DNA from: Natrinema pallidum DSM 3751
Lineage (GTDB): Archaea; Halobacteriota; Halobacteria; Halobacteriales; Natrialbaceae
DNA: 64,000 nt
NCBI RefSeq assembly: GCF_000337615.1
Contig: NZ_AOII01000107.1
Location: 2,354-66,353, forward strand
Direction: 5' to 3'
The translations under genes were made by a program, and so were the position numbers. The notes under the pieces were generated by a model. That model searched no databases. It was not told the DNA's origin and worked only from the letters and a program-made list of their open reading frames with translations. Below, piece after piece: positions 26,265 to 33,340 of this stretch (positions within the stretch are counted from its first letter, which is position 1; every line of letters begins with the position of its first letter).

Positions 26265-26393
26265 TTGCTACACGAGCGAAACGAGGCGGGACGCGACGCG
26301 GTGGGGGAGTTCGATCTCGACGATGCGACGCGTGCGAACCTCGAGCGACTCGGCTATTTAGCGCCAGGCCTTCAATTCTTCTCTAACCAGTAA
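26265..26393 (+). pseudogene. Possible relic of a sulfatase C-terminus
   Basis: In one frame the sequence reads LLHERNEAGRDAVGEFDLDD, then ATRANLERLGYLAPG, before a stop. Haloarchaeal sulfatase/arylsulfatase proteins typically end with just such a pattern (Asp-rich, then ATREQLEDLGYL-like). No start codon or preceding sulfatase domain is present; upstream codons in this frame are Arg/Ser-rich. If the resemblance is real, this is the tail of a deleted gene. The match is short, so it may be coincidence. Confidence 0.3.
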
Positions 26394-26431
26394 TCTGAAT
26401 CGTCTCGGACCCGCGTCTCCTGTCGCCGTTA

Positions 26432-26845
26432 CTACCGTAGCTGGTACGATTCGTCTTCGTCGTCTAACTCGTCGAGCAACAGTACCTCGTCTTCCTCGTC
26501 CTCGAGTCGGTCTTGCAGGTCGTTGACGTATCCTTTGTACTCGTCGAGTTGTTCACGGAGGTGCTCGGCCTCAAGTTCGAGCCGTTCGTGTTCGCGAATG
26601 AAACGCTTCGGGACTTCGACGGTCGGCGGGAACGAGATCTCCTCGTCGGCTCCCGCTCCGCCGGTGCGGGCCTCGAGTTCGTCCTCGGGGACGACTTCGA
26701 CCTGGCCGTCGTGTTCGACGAGGCGGTCGACGTAATCCCGGAAGACGGCGGACAGCGAGATGTCACGTTCCTCGGCGATCGCCTGTAGCGCCTCGAACGC
26801 GTCCTCGTTGACCCGGAACGAGATCGTCTTGTTCTTGTTCCCCAT
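26432..26845 (-). CDS. Ribbon-helix-helix / coiled-coil protein
   Basis: A 137-residue acidic protein. The first 45 residues (NKTISFRVNEDAFEALQAIA, then RDISLSAVFRDYVDRLVEH) look like a CopG/Arc-type ribbon-helix-helix DNA-binding domain. From about residue 80 a long heptad pattern (EHERLELEAEHLREQLDEY) indicates a coiled coil, followed by an Asp/Glu tail. The chosen ATG gives the typical MGNKNKTISFRV; twelve upstream codons are rejected. Probably a DNA-binding dimer or oligomer; no target is known. Confidence 0.78.
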   Translation of the reverse strand: MGNKNKTISFRVNEDAFEALQAIAEERDISLSAVFRDYVDRLVEHDGQVEVVPEDELEARTGGAGADEEISFPPTVEVPKRFIREHERLELEAEHLREQLDEYKGYVNDLQDRLEDEEDEVLLLDELDDEDESYQLR

Positions 26846-26986
26846 TGCTACCCGTAGTCGTCGGTCACGACACTTAATCATTTGTCAGACGACCGGTGCG
26901 AGCGACGACTGGGCCGTTCGTCCGGTGCTCGAGCGTGCCCGCCGTCCGCTCGAGTGCGCCGAAACAGACCCGTTCGAGAGTCGCGT

Positions 26987-27637
26987 TCAGCCCGTCGCTT
27001 CCGCGTCCGCGTCGTCCGCGTCCCCGACGTTTTCGAGGCTCTCGAGCGCCTGAATTACGTCGTTGCGGTAGTTGACGACGGGGGAGTCGTACCGTTCGCG
27101 GGCCATTTCGGCGTACTCGTTGGTCGGTGCCGTCGAGCCGCTTTCGGGCGCTTCCTGCTCGGCTTCCCAGGCCTCGAATGCCTCGATGCGATCGAGGGTT
27201 CGCTCAGCCGTCTCGACGACCCAGCGGTCGCGGGTCTCGTCGTCGACGACCGCGATGGATTCCGGTCGCAAGGAGACGTTGACGGTTCCGTCGTCGGTCT
27301 CGTAGGTTCGCGGTTTGCCGACGATGGAGACGTATTCCGGCGGCTCCGTATCACGGAGTACCGATGCGGCCTCGGGCTGGTACTGCCCGGCGTAGACGAA
27401 GAACGTTCCCGTCGGACCGACGACGCGGCCGCGCCAGTACTCGCTGTCGTCGCCGACGTCCTCGGTCTCGGTGAGGGTTCCGACCACGAACACGCGGTTC
27501 GCGCGGTCGCCCGTCGGGAGCAAGGCGTAGTTGGGCGCTCGCTCGTCGTCGCTCTCTTTGAATGCGTACGTCGAATCGTTGAATTCGGAGGCGAAGACGC
27601 GGCGGGCGACTTCGCGCGTGAGTTCGGACTGGCTCAT
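26987..27637 (-). CDS. rpap3: RPA-associated protein (Rpap3-like)
   Basis: A 216-residue single-stranded DNA-binding protein partner with one OB fold: RVFVVGTLTETEDVG, WRGRVVGPTGTFFVYAGQYQ and YVSIVGKPRTY are typical of COG3390. In Haloferax volcanii the matching gene is co-transcribed with rpa3 and the products are reported to associate. It starts one nucleotide after the rpa3 stop, so translational coupling is likely. The C-terminal third is acidic and partly disordered. Involved in DNA replication and repair. Confidence 0.9.
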   Translation of the reverse strand: MSQSELTREVARRVFASEFNDSTYAFKESDDERAPNYALLPTGDRANRVFVVGTLTETEDVGDDSEYWRGRVVGPTGTFFVYAGQYQPEAASVLRDTEPPEYVSIVGKPRTYETDDGTVNVSLRPESIAVVDDETRDRWVVETAERTLDRIEAFEAWEAEQEAPESGSTAPTNEYAEMARERYDSPVVNYRNDVIQALESLENVGDADDADAEATG

Positions 27638-27638
27638 G

Positions 27639-28568
27639 TTACATCGACCTCGCTTTGATCAGCAGTTCCTCGGCATCCGCCGGCCCGTCGAGTTCCTCGA
27701 CGTCGTCGGCCAGGACGTACCGGCCGAAGGTGGGCCCCTCGATGCGGTAGTAGGTGCCGACGATATCCGCTCTGATCTCGTCGGCGACGACGGTCGTATC
27801 GAGCGCGTCCATCGCCATGTCCTTGGCCTCTTCGAGGCTCAGTCCCGTCAGGTCCTCGGTCGCGTCCTTGTCGAAGATGACCTCGTGGGCGTCGATACCG
27901 TCGTCGACGACGGCCTTGATGCGGAGGTCGAACTCGCCGTCGCCCTCCCCGTGTTCGTTACAGCGCCCGTTCTGGAGGACGCGGGTACAGTCCTCCTCCG
28001 GACAGCGCTTGATTAGCCCGCTGCCGCTTTGCATGTCGACCAGTGCCCCCTCGATTTCGCTGGTGTCGTTACCGACCTCGAGGTCCTCGTCGAGTTCCTC
28101 GATTACCGTCGTCGAGTTGAGTTTGACCGAGTATCGGCCCTGATACTCGTCGGTGACGACGTTGCGAAGTTCGTAGACGCCCCCTTCCTCGAGCGCGGGC
28201 AGTTCCGATTTGGCCCACTTGGTGAACTTGATCGTCCCCGTCGGATCGCCCAGCAGGCCGACCTGTGCGACCGAGTCGCTGCGGGGGTCCCAGAGTTCGA
28301 TGACCTTCGCGGTGAGGTCGATCCACTCCTCGGGTTCGTCGACGTCCTCGATGGTGACCGCCTCGCTGTCGCCGCTCGAGATGTCCTCACGCTCGAGACC
28401 GGCCTCCTCGAGATAGTGGTTGGTGACGCTTCGCCGTGCCTCGTCCATCGGCACTTTGTACTCGTCGACGAGCGTGGTCAGGCGCTCTTCGACGTCCTCG
28501 ACGTCGACGTCGAGGTGGTCCGAAAACTGCTCGTGGATGTCGTCCGCGTGTTGTCGTACGTCGCTCAT
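27639..28568 (-). CDS. rpa3: Replication factor A homologue Rpa3
   Basis: A 309-residue single-stranded DNA-binding protein. The N-terminal helical part starts MSDVRQHADDIHEQFSDHLD. An OB fold follows around residues 75-160 (WIDLTAKVIELWDPRSDSVA, GLLGDPTGTIKFTKWAKSEL). The C-terminal zinc ribbon includes CPEEDCTRVLQNGRCNEH. Together with the downstream partner it should coat ssDNA in replication and repair. GAGGAGG about 10 nt before the ATG is a good ribosome binding site, and a TATTTAAA box lies about 60 nt upstream, so the mRNA has a leader, unlike most genes here. Confidence 0.92.
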   Translation of the reverse strand: MSDVRQHADDIHEQFSDHLDVDVEDVEERLTTLVDEYKVPMDEARRSVTNHYLEEAGLEREDISSGDSEAVTIEDVDEPEEWIDLTAKVIELWDPRSDSVAQVGLLGDPTGTIKFTKWAKSELPALEEGGVYELRNVVTDEYQGRYSVKLNSTTVIEELDEDLEVGNDTSEIEGALVDMQSGSGLIKRCPEEDCTRVLQNGRCNEHGEGDGEFDLRIKAVVDDGIDAHEVIFDKDATEDLTGLSLEEAKDMAMDALDTTVVADEIRADIVGTYYRIEGPTFGRYVLADDVEELDGPADAEELLIKARSM

Positions 28569-28626
28569 TGTGTCTCGCCTCCTCTTTGGTTTCACTGGGA
28601 GGCATACGCCCGTTCGCGCCCGATAG

Positions 28627-28634
28627 TATTTAAA
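28627..28634 (-). promoter_or_regulatory. TATA box of the rpa3 operon
   Basis: TATTTAAA (TTTAAATA on the minus strand) lies 59-66 nt before the rpa3 start. Transcription should begin about 25 nt further in, leaving a leader of about 30 nt that contains the GAGGAGG ribosome binding site. Confidence 0.6.
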
Positions 28635-28819
28635 GTACCGCCACCGGAGCGAAAGTGAACGTCGGCGAAAGAAACCGCCAGACGGCGTCGAGGGGTCGTG
28701 TTCAGTATGTCGTCCGGTGTCGCTGTCATCCGGCTGATCTGGTCGCTCCCGCCGGCCGTCGTGTCGATCGTCACCCACCGCCGACGGGCCTATGTGTCCT
28801 GCGGTCGAACGGTGTGCCA

Positions 28820-29131
28820 ATGCCGGATCGGCGTCAGCTCGAGCGGTTCCTCCGCTCGACGCTTCAGGAGGCGGGCGAGCAGTTCGAGGAGTTCCGGAAA
28901 TCGACCGACGAGCAACTCGGGGAGGCCCGGGACTCCTACGAGGTCGCGAAGAACGCTCGCGGGTTGCCGGCCGACGATGCGGGCCGGGCAAAGATCGTCT
29001 GTCGGCGCTACGCCGAACAGCGGGCGGCGAAGCTCGACGCGGAGTATCGACCGGCCTGTTACGAGGCGGACCACCCCGACTGCGAAGGGTGTGCGGAGGA
29101 CGTCCGGGCCGGCCGGATCGAAACCTGGTAA
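28820..29131 (+). CDS. DUF7091-like small protein
   Basis: A 103-residue haloarchaeal protein of unknown function. The N-terminus MPDRRQLERFLRSTLQEAG is helical. The C-terminal part AKIVCRRYAEQRAAKLDAEY then CYEADHPDCEGCAEDVRAG contains cysteines that could bind metal. I recall this as the DUF7091 type. The open frame extends 55 codons upstream, but that part has no family resemblance, so ATGCCGGATCGG is used. Confidence 0.68.
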   Translation: MPDRRQLERFLRSTLQEAGEQFEEFRKSTDEQLGEARDSYEVAKNARGLPADDAGRAKIVCRRYAEQRAAKLDAEYRPACYEADHPDCEGCAEDVRAGRIETW

Positions 29132-29220
29132 CCCGGCTCGACCCGTCGTCGCCGAACTGCTCCAGCGCGTCCGCGACGTGGTCGCCCACCGTCGCACCCT
29201 TCAAAAATCGATTCCGTGGC

Positions 29221-29430
29221 TTAGTTCGGGCCCGATAGCTCGGCTTCGGCGTTTCCGTTCGGGGGCCACACCGCCCAGAGCACGATCGCGAGGACGACCG
29301 CGCCACCGAGGACGAGCGACTCGAGAACCGAGAGTTCGATCCCGAACCACGAGAGCGCCGTCCGGAACTCGACCACGAACGGGACGAGGACGGCGATGAC
29401 GACCAGCAGTGCGCCCTTCGAGATGCGCAT
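29221..29430 (-). CDS. Small membrane subunit of ba3-type cytochrome oxidase
   Basis: A 69-residue protein with two transmembrane segments (GALLVVIAVLVPFVV and VLGGAVVLAIVLWAVW). It is the last gene of the oxidase cluster; its start directly follows the stop of subunit I. Haloarchaeal ba3-type oxidase operons have small subunits called CbaC and CbaD flanking the two large ones; by position this one would be the gene after cbaA. The symbol is left open because these short proteins are hard to tell apart. Confidence 0.7.
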   Translation of the reverse strand: MRISKGALLVVIAVLVPFVVEFRTALSWFGIELSVLESLVLGGAVVLAIVLWAVWPPNGNAEAELSGPN

Positions 29431-31176
29431 CTACGGCATCACCTCGCGGACCGACTCGAGAACGAGTGCGGGATCGGTTTCGATGGCGAGTTGGAAGCCA
29501 CTGATATCGGGACCGAACAGGCCGCCGGAGTCGACGATACTCGCGAGCGGCAGCGTGTAGCCGACGATCACGAGCACGACGGCGATCGCGGTCCAGAGCT
29601 TGAGATTGTCGAGGACGGCCGGCGAATCTTCGGGACCCGAGAGCGTGCCGGCGTAGGTGTTTGCGGGCAGCGAGTCGCTATCGTCGTTGAACGAGGTGAG
29701 GACCATGTTCAGCAGGAACATGGCCAGCGCGACGGTCAGGAGCACTGCGCCGAGTGCCACCTGGGCGTTGATCTCGCCGACGGTCCCGACGGCCGGTTCG
29801 AAGTTGAAGCCCTGGTACTGCGGTTCGGCGGTTCGGCGTGGCATCCCGAACAGCCCGGAACGGTGCATCGCGTTCGACATGAACGTCATGCCGACGAACC
29901 AGAGAAGGACCTGCCCGAGTGCGAGCTGGCGACTCCACAGCGCCTTGCCGGTAACCTGTGGGATGAACCAGTAGGCGGCCGCCATGAACGTCAGGGCGAC
30001 GGCGGTCCCGACGGTGAGGTGGAAGTGACCGACGACCCACCAGGAGTTGTGGACGAGGTAGTTGATGTTCATCCCAGCGTTGATCATGCCCGAGAAGCCG
30101 GCGGCGGCGAACATCAGGCCCGCAAGCGCCATCCCGGTAAACACCGGGTCGCGCCACGGGAGGGCCTTGAGCCAGCCGAGATAGCCCGTCCCCCCGCGCT
30201 GTCGTGCGCCGTGTTCCATGCTGGCAACGACGGTAAAGGCCGTCAGCAGGCTGGGCAACAGCAGGAACATCGTGTTCGTCATCGCGATGAACTTGTACCC
30301 CTCCGCGATGCCGGGATCCAGATACTGGTGGTGGATCCCGACCGGCGTCGACAGCAGCAGGAAGAGGACGAAGACCACGCGCGCAAGCGGGTCGCTGAAC
30401 AGTTTGCCGCCGGAGAGTTTCGGCAGCATGATATACCACATCATGTACGCCGGCATCAGCCAGAAGTAGACGACGGCGTGACCGAAGTACCAGAACAGCG
30501 TTCTGGTCAACAGCGGGTTGACGGAGTCGACGATCCCCAGCGACCACGGCAGGAGGAAGACGAGAATCGACAGCGCGACGCCGAGCGTACAGAGATACCA
30601 GAACAGCGTCGTCGTCAGCGCCATGAACGTCGGCAGCGGAATCCGCTCGTCGGGGTTCTCTTTCCGCCAGGCCCACCAGGTCCGGAACCAGTCAGCACCG
30701 GCGAGCCACGAGCCGACGACGAACAGCACCAGCCCCACGTAGAACGCGGGATGGGCCTGCAACGGCGCGTAGAACGTAAAGAGAACGTCGGCGTACGTCG
30801 GAATCGCGTCGACGACCCCGCCGAGGATCGAGACGCCGACCAGTATCGTTCCGACGACCATCATGATGTACCAGGCCCAGGTAAAGCGGATATCGACGAC
30901 GCCGCGATCGAGACTCGTCGTCACCGCCCAGGTAAAGATCCCCACGAGGAAGAAAATCGTGAAGGTGATCGCCAGCAGTACGCCGTGGGCGGTGAGGACG
31001 GTGTAGTAGTCCGCCGGATCGATGAACCGGAGGACGTCCGTCCGGTGGAGCGCCTGTACGAGCCCGAGCAGGCCGCCGATCGCCAGGGCCATGAACGAGC
31101 TCCAGAAGGCCGCCTTGATTACCTTCGCCTCTGCCGGGAACTGATCGAGATAGGTCCGACTCGCAGTGCTACTCAT
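29431..31176 (-). CDS. cbaA: Cytochrome c oxidase subunit I, ba3 type
   Basis: A 581-residue heme-copper oxidase catalytic subunit with about 13 transmembrane helices. His64 in TAHGVLL is the low-spin heme ligand. GHAVVYFWLMPAYMMWY carries the first CuB ligand and the Tyr of the active site, HHQYLDP the other two CuB ligands, and SWWVVGHFHLTVG the high-spin and low-spin heme ligands. The absence of the usual D-channel pattern and the YFWLMP motif place it in the ba3 (B-type) group. It reduces oxygen to water and pumps protons. Its start overlaps the end of the subunit II gene by 8 nt. Confidence 0.95.
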   Translation of the reverse strand: MSSTASRTYLDQFPAEAKVIKAAFWSSFMALAIGGLLGLVQALHRTDVLRFIDPADYYTVLTAHGVLLAITFTIFFLVGIFTWAVTTSLDRGVVDIRFTWAWYIMMVVGTILVGVSILGGVVDAIPTYADVLFTFYAPLQAHPAFYVGLVLFVVGSWLAGADWFRTWWAWRKENPDERIPLPTFMALTTTLFWYLCTLGVALSILVFLLPWSLGIVDSVNPLLTRTLFWYFGHAVVYFWLMPAYMMWYIMLPKLSGGKLFSDPLARVVFVLFLLLSTPVGIHHQYLDPGIAEGYKFIAMTNTMFLLLPSLLTAFTVVASMEHGARQRGGTGYLGWLKALPWRDPVFTGMALAGLMFAAAGFSGMINAGMNINYLVHNSWWVVGHFHLTVGTAVALTFMAAAYWFIPQVTGKALWSRQLALGQVLLWFVGMTFMSNAMHRSGLFGMPRRTAEPQYQGFNFEPAVGTVGEINAQVALGAVLLTVALAMFLLNMVLTSFNDDSDSLPANTYAGTLSGPEDSPAVLDNLKLWTAIAVVLVIVGYTLPLASIVDSGGLFGPDISGFQLAIETDPALVLESVREVMP

Positions 31177-31960
31177 TCGTGTCACCTCCATCCGTCCCGC
31201 TGACGACCGAAAGCGTCCCGCTTTCCTCGTGGTCGTCGACCGTGAGCGTCCAGTCGTGCTCGCCCTCTCCGAGCGCGTCAGTATCGACGTCGAACGTGAG
31301 CTCCGCGCTGCCTTCGCCGTCGATGGTCACGTCCCGTTCGTACTGCTGCTCACCGATCTCGAGGGTCGCGGTCGTCTCGAGTCCGTCCTGCATCCCGTTG
31401 CTCACGGTGGCGTTGATCGTCGTCTCGTTGCCTGCCTCGACTTCGCGTGGCGCGTCGGTCGAGAGTTCGGTCAGATCGAACTCGTCCTCGGGGACGACGG
31501 TCAGCAGGCCTTCCATCGTGTGGTGGCCTTCCCCGCAGTACTCGTTACAGAGGATGCCGTACTCGCCCGGCTCGTCGAATTGGACGGTCATCTCCGATAT
31601 CTGACCGGGAACGACCATCGTGTTGACGTTCGTTCCGACCACGGTGAAGCTGTGGGTCACGTCGCGACTCGTCACGTAGAACGTCACTTCGCTGCCGGCC
31701 GGCACCTCGATCTCGCTCGGCGAGTACGACCACGCCTGGGCGACGACGTTGACTTCGTACTCGTTCCCGCCGAGGTGTTCGACGCCGGTCTCGCCGAACC
31801 GCTCGTGATCGGAGATCTCGTTGGGATCGATCGATCCGGCGTCGTCGTCGATCATCGCGATTCCGGGGCCGACCGCCCCGTAGGTAATCGTCGCGATAAA
31901 CCCGACGATCAATACCATGGCTGCGACCAGCCAGGCCTTTTCGTAGGTGTGGATATTCAT
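31169..31960 (-). CDS. cbaB: Cytochrome c oxidase subunit II, ba3 type, with extra C-terminal domain
   Basis: A 263-residue protein with one N-terminal membrane anchor (residues 9-28) and an external cupredoxin domain. The binuclear CuA ligands are His103, Cys138, Cys142, His146 and Met149 (ILCNEYCGEGHHTMEG). It accepts electrons from a blue copper protein or cytochrome. After the cupredoxin domain (about residue 165) there is an additional beta-rich domain of about 85 residues resembling a CARDB/Ig-like fold, not part of minimal ba3 subunit II. Translationally coupled to subunit I. The start is the ATG giving MNIHTYEKAWLVAAMV. Confidence 0.93.
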   Translation of the reverse strand: MNIHTYEKAWLVAAMVLIVGFIATITYGAVGPGIAMIDDDAGSIDPNEISDHERFGETGVEHLGGNEYEVNVVAQAWSYSPSEIEVPAGSEVTFYVTSRDVTHSFTVVGTNVNTMVVPGQISEMTVQFDEPGEYGILCNEYCGEGHHTMEGLLTVVPEDEFDLTELSTDAPREVEAGNETTINATVSNGMQDGLETTATLEIGEQQYERDVTIDGEGSAELTFDVDTDALGEGEHDWTLTVDDHEESGTLSVVSGTDGGDTNE

Positions 31961-32160
31961 GCCAGTCCCACCACCGTCAGAAGCGCCCCGACGACGGTCG
32001 GCCCGTTGCCGAGGAACTCGACGAAGTACATGAATAGCCACAGCAGTACCAGTATCAGGAAGTAGATCCCGATCAGGATCGCCGTCCCGATCGGATCGTA
32101 CTCCTCGTGACCGATCTCCCGAACCTGATCGGTCTCGCTCTGTTCCGTTGCTGAAGCCAT
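31957..32160 (-). CDS. Small membrane subunit, first gene of the ba3 oxidase operon
   Basis: A 67-residue protein with a polar N-terminus (ASATEQSETDQVREIGHEEY) and two membrane segments (AILIGIYFLILVLLWLFMY and TVVGALLTVVGL). It overlaps the subunit II start by 4 nt and leads the operon. In the described Natronomonas ba3 operon a small cbaD gene precedes cbaB, so this is the likely equivalent, but the assignment rests on position and size. It probably stabilises the complex. Confidence 0.7.
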   Translation of the reverse strand: MASATEQSETDQVREIGHEEYDPIGTAILIGIYFLILVLLWLFMYFVEFLGNGPTVVGALLTVVGLA

Positions 32161-32260
32161 ACGGAGTGGTAGGTGAGGGGGATGACTTACCACCGGCCGT
32201 GCTTCCCACTCCGTGGGAACGTCTCGTGGTTTTAACTCGTCTACGAACTCATTGACGGAT

Positions 32261-32476
32261 ATGTTCGAGACCGCCACGCCGCGACAGGCGGCGACTACGG
32301 GATTACTCGCGTTCATCCCGGTGATCGTCTACGGGGTGACCCACTCGCTGTTCGCCAGCGGCGTTACTACTGTCAACCTCGTCATCATCTTCAGCTCGCT
32401 GTATATCGCCATGTCGCCGGTCGACGGTGGACACGGGCACGACCACGCCGGTGACGCAAGCGGTACCGCAAGCTGA
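32261..32476 (+). CDS. Small membrane protein associated with the oxidase cluster
   Basis: A 71-residue protein with two membrane segments (TGLLAFIPVIVYGVT and TTVNLVIIFSSLYIAM) and a His/Asp/Gly-rich tail GGHGHDHAGD that could bind copper. TTTTAACT about 25-30 nt before the ATG indicates a leaderless transcript divergent from the oxidase operon. Similar short proteins accompany ba3 oxidase genes in haloarchaea, so a role in the oxidase or its copper loading is plausible. Sixteen upstream in-frame codons are rejected because they cross the promoter. Confidence 0.62.
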   Translation: MFETATPRQAATTGLLAFIPVIVYGVTHSLFASGVTTVNLVIIFSSLYIAMSPVDGGHGHDHAGDASGTAS

Positions 32477-32490
32477 GCCCCGTCCTTCTC

Positions 32491-33339
32491 ATGCTTTCAG
32501 GGTCGCTCCTGTCGGACCCGGTTTCGCCTCCGCTTGCGGTCCCCCTCGAGAGCGCCGTCTCCCTGCGCTCGGGTGCCGAGCACGTCGACCTGCTCGTTCT
32601 CGTCGTCGTCGGACTCCTCGCGGGCGCACACTGTCTGGGAATGTGTGGCCCGCTGGTGACGACCTACGCGGACCGGATCGGGTCCGCGAGCGACACGCGT
32701 CGCGACGACACGTTGACCGCCTTCGAGGTGCGCCAGCACGCGTTGTTCAACCTCGGCCGAACGGCGAGCTACGCGGCCATCGGCGGTCTGTTCGGGCTTC
32801 TGGGGGCGGTGACGATCGCCTCGAGCGAGGCCGTCGCAGCCATCGGCGATTCCGTCAGGGGCGCGACCGGCATTCTCGTCGGCATCGCAATTGTCGGGAG
32901 CGGCCTGTACTACCTCCGGGGGAAAACAGCCGTTCCCGGTCACGATCTGCCGGTCCTCGGCTCGCTGTTCCGACGGCTGTCGGGGCTGCTCTCGAGCCGG
33001 ATCGATCGGCTCGCCACGTCGCCGGGGATCGTCGGGCTCGGGGCGGTCCACGGACTGATGCCCTGTCCGATTATCTATCCGGCCTACCTCTATGCGTTCG
33101 CACTGGGGTCGCCAGCGCGGGGGGCACTGTCCTTGGCGGCGCTCGGGGTGGGAACGATTCCGACGCTGTTCCTCTACGGCACTCTGTTGACCACGATCCA
33201 GGCGGACACGCGCGTTCGGCTTCACCGCGGGCTGGGCGCGGCGTTCGTTCTCCTCGGCTACATCCCGCTCTCGCACGGACTCATGCTGTACGGCATCCAC
33301 CTCCCACATCCGCCGCTCCCGTTTGCACAACCGTTCTAA
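32491..33339 (+). CDS. SafE/UreH-domain membrane transporter (CcoH/CcdA-like context)
   Basis: A 282-residue membrane protein of the sulfite exporter TauE/SafE, UreH-domain type. GAHCLGMCGPLVTTYADR is the signature of its first repeat and AVHGLMPCPIIYPAY of the second. Both contain Cys and Pro in a membrane helix, as in proteins that move heavy metals or electrons. It starts 14 nt after the small oxidase-associated gene and ends one nt before the copper ATPase gene, so the three form one operon. A role in copper handling for the CuA and CuB centres is inferred from this context. Confidence 0.83.
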   Translation: MLSGSLLSDPVSPPLAVPLESAVSLRSGAEHVDLLVLVVVGLLAGAHCLGMCGPLVTTYADRIGSASDTRRDDTLTAFEVRQHALFNLGRTASYAAIGGLFGLLGAVTIASSEAVAAIGDSVRGATGILVGIAIVGSGLYYLRGKTAVPGHDLPVLGSLFRRLSGLLSSRIDRLATSPGIVGLGAVHGLMPCPIIYPAYLYAFALGSPARGALSLAALGVGTIPTLFLYGTLLTTIQADTRVRLHRGLGAAFVLLGYIPLSHGLMLYGIHLPHPPLPFAQPF

Positions 33340-33340
33340 C

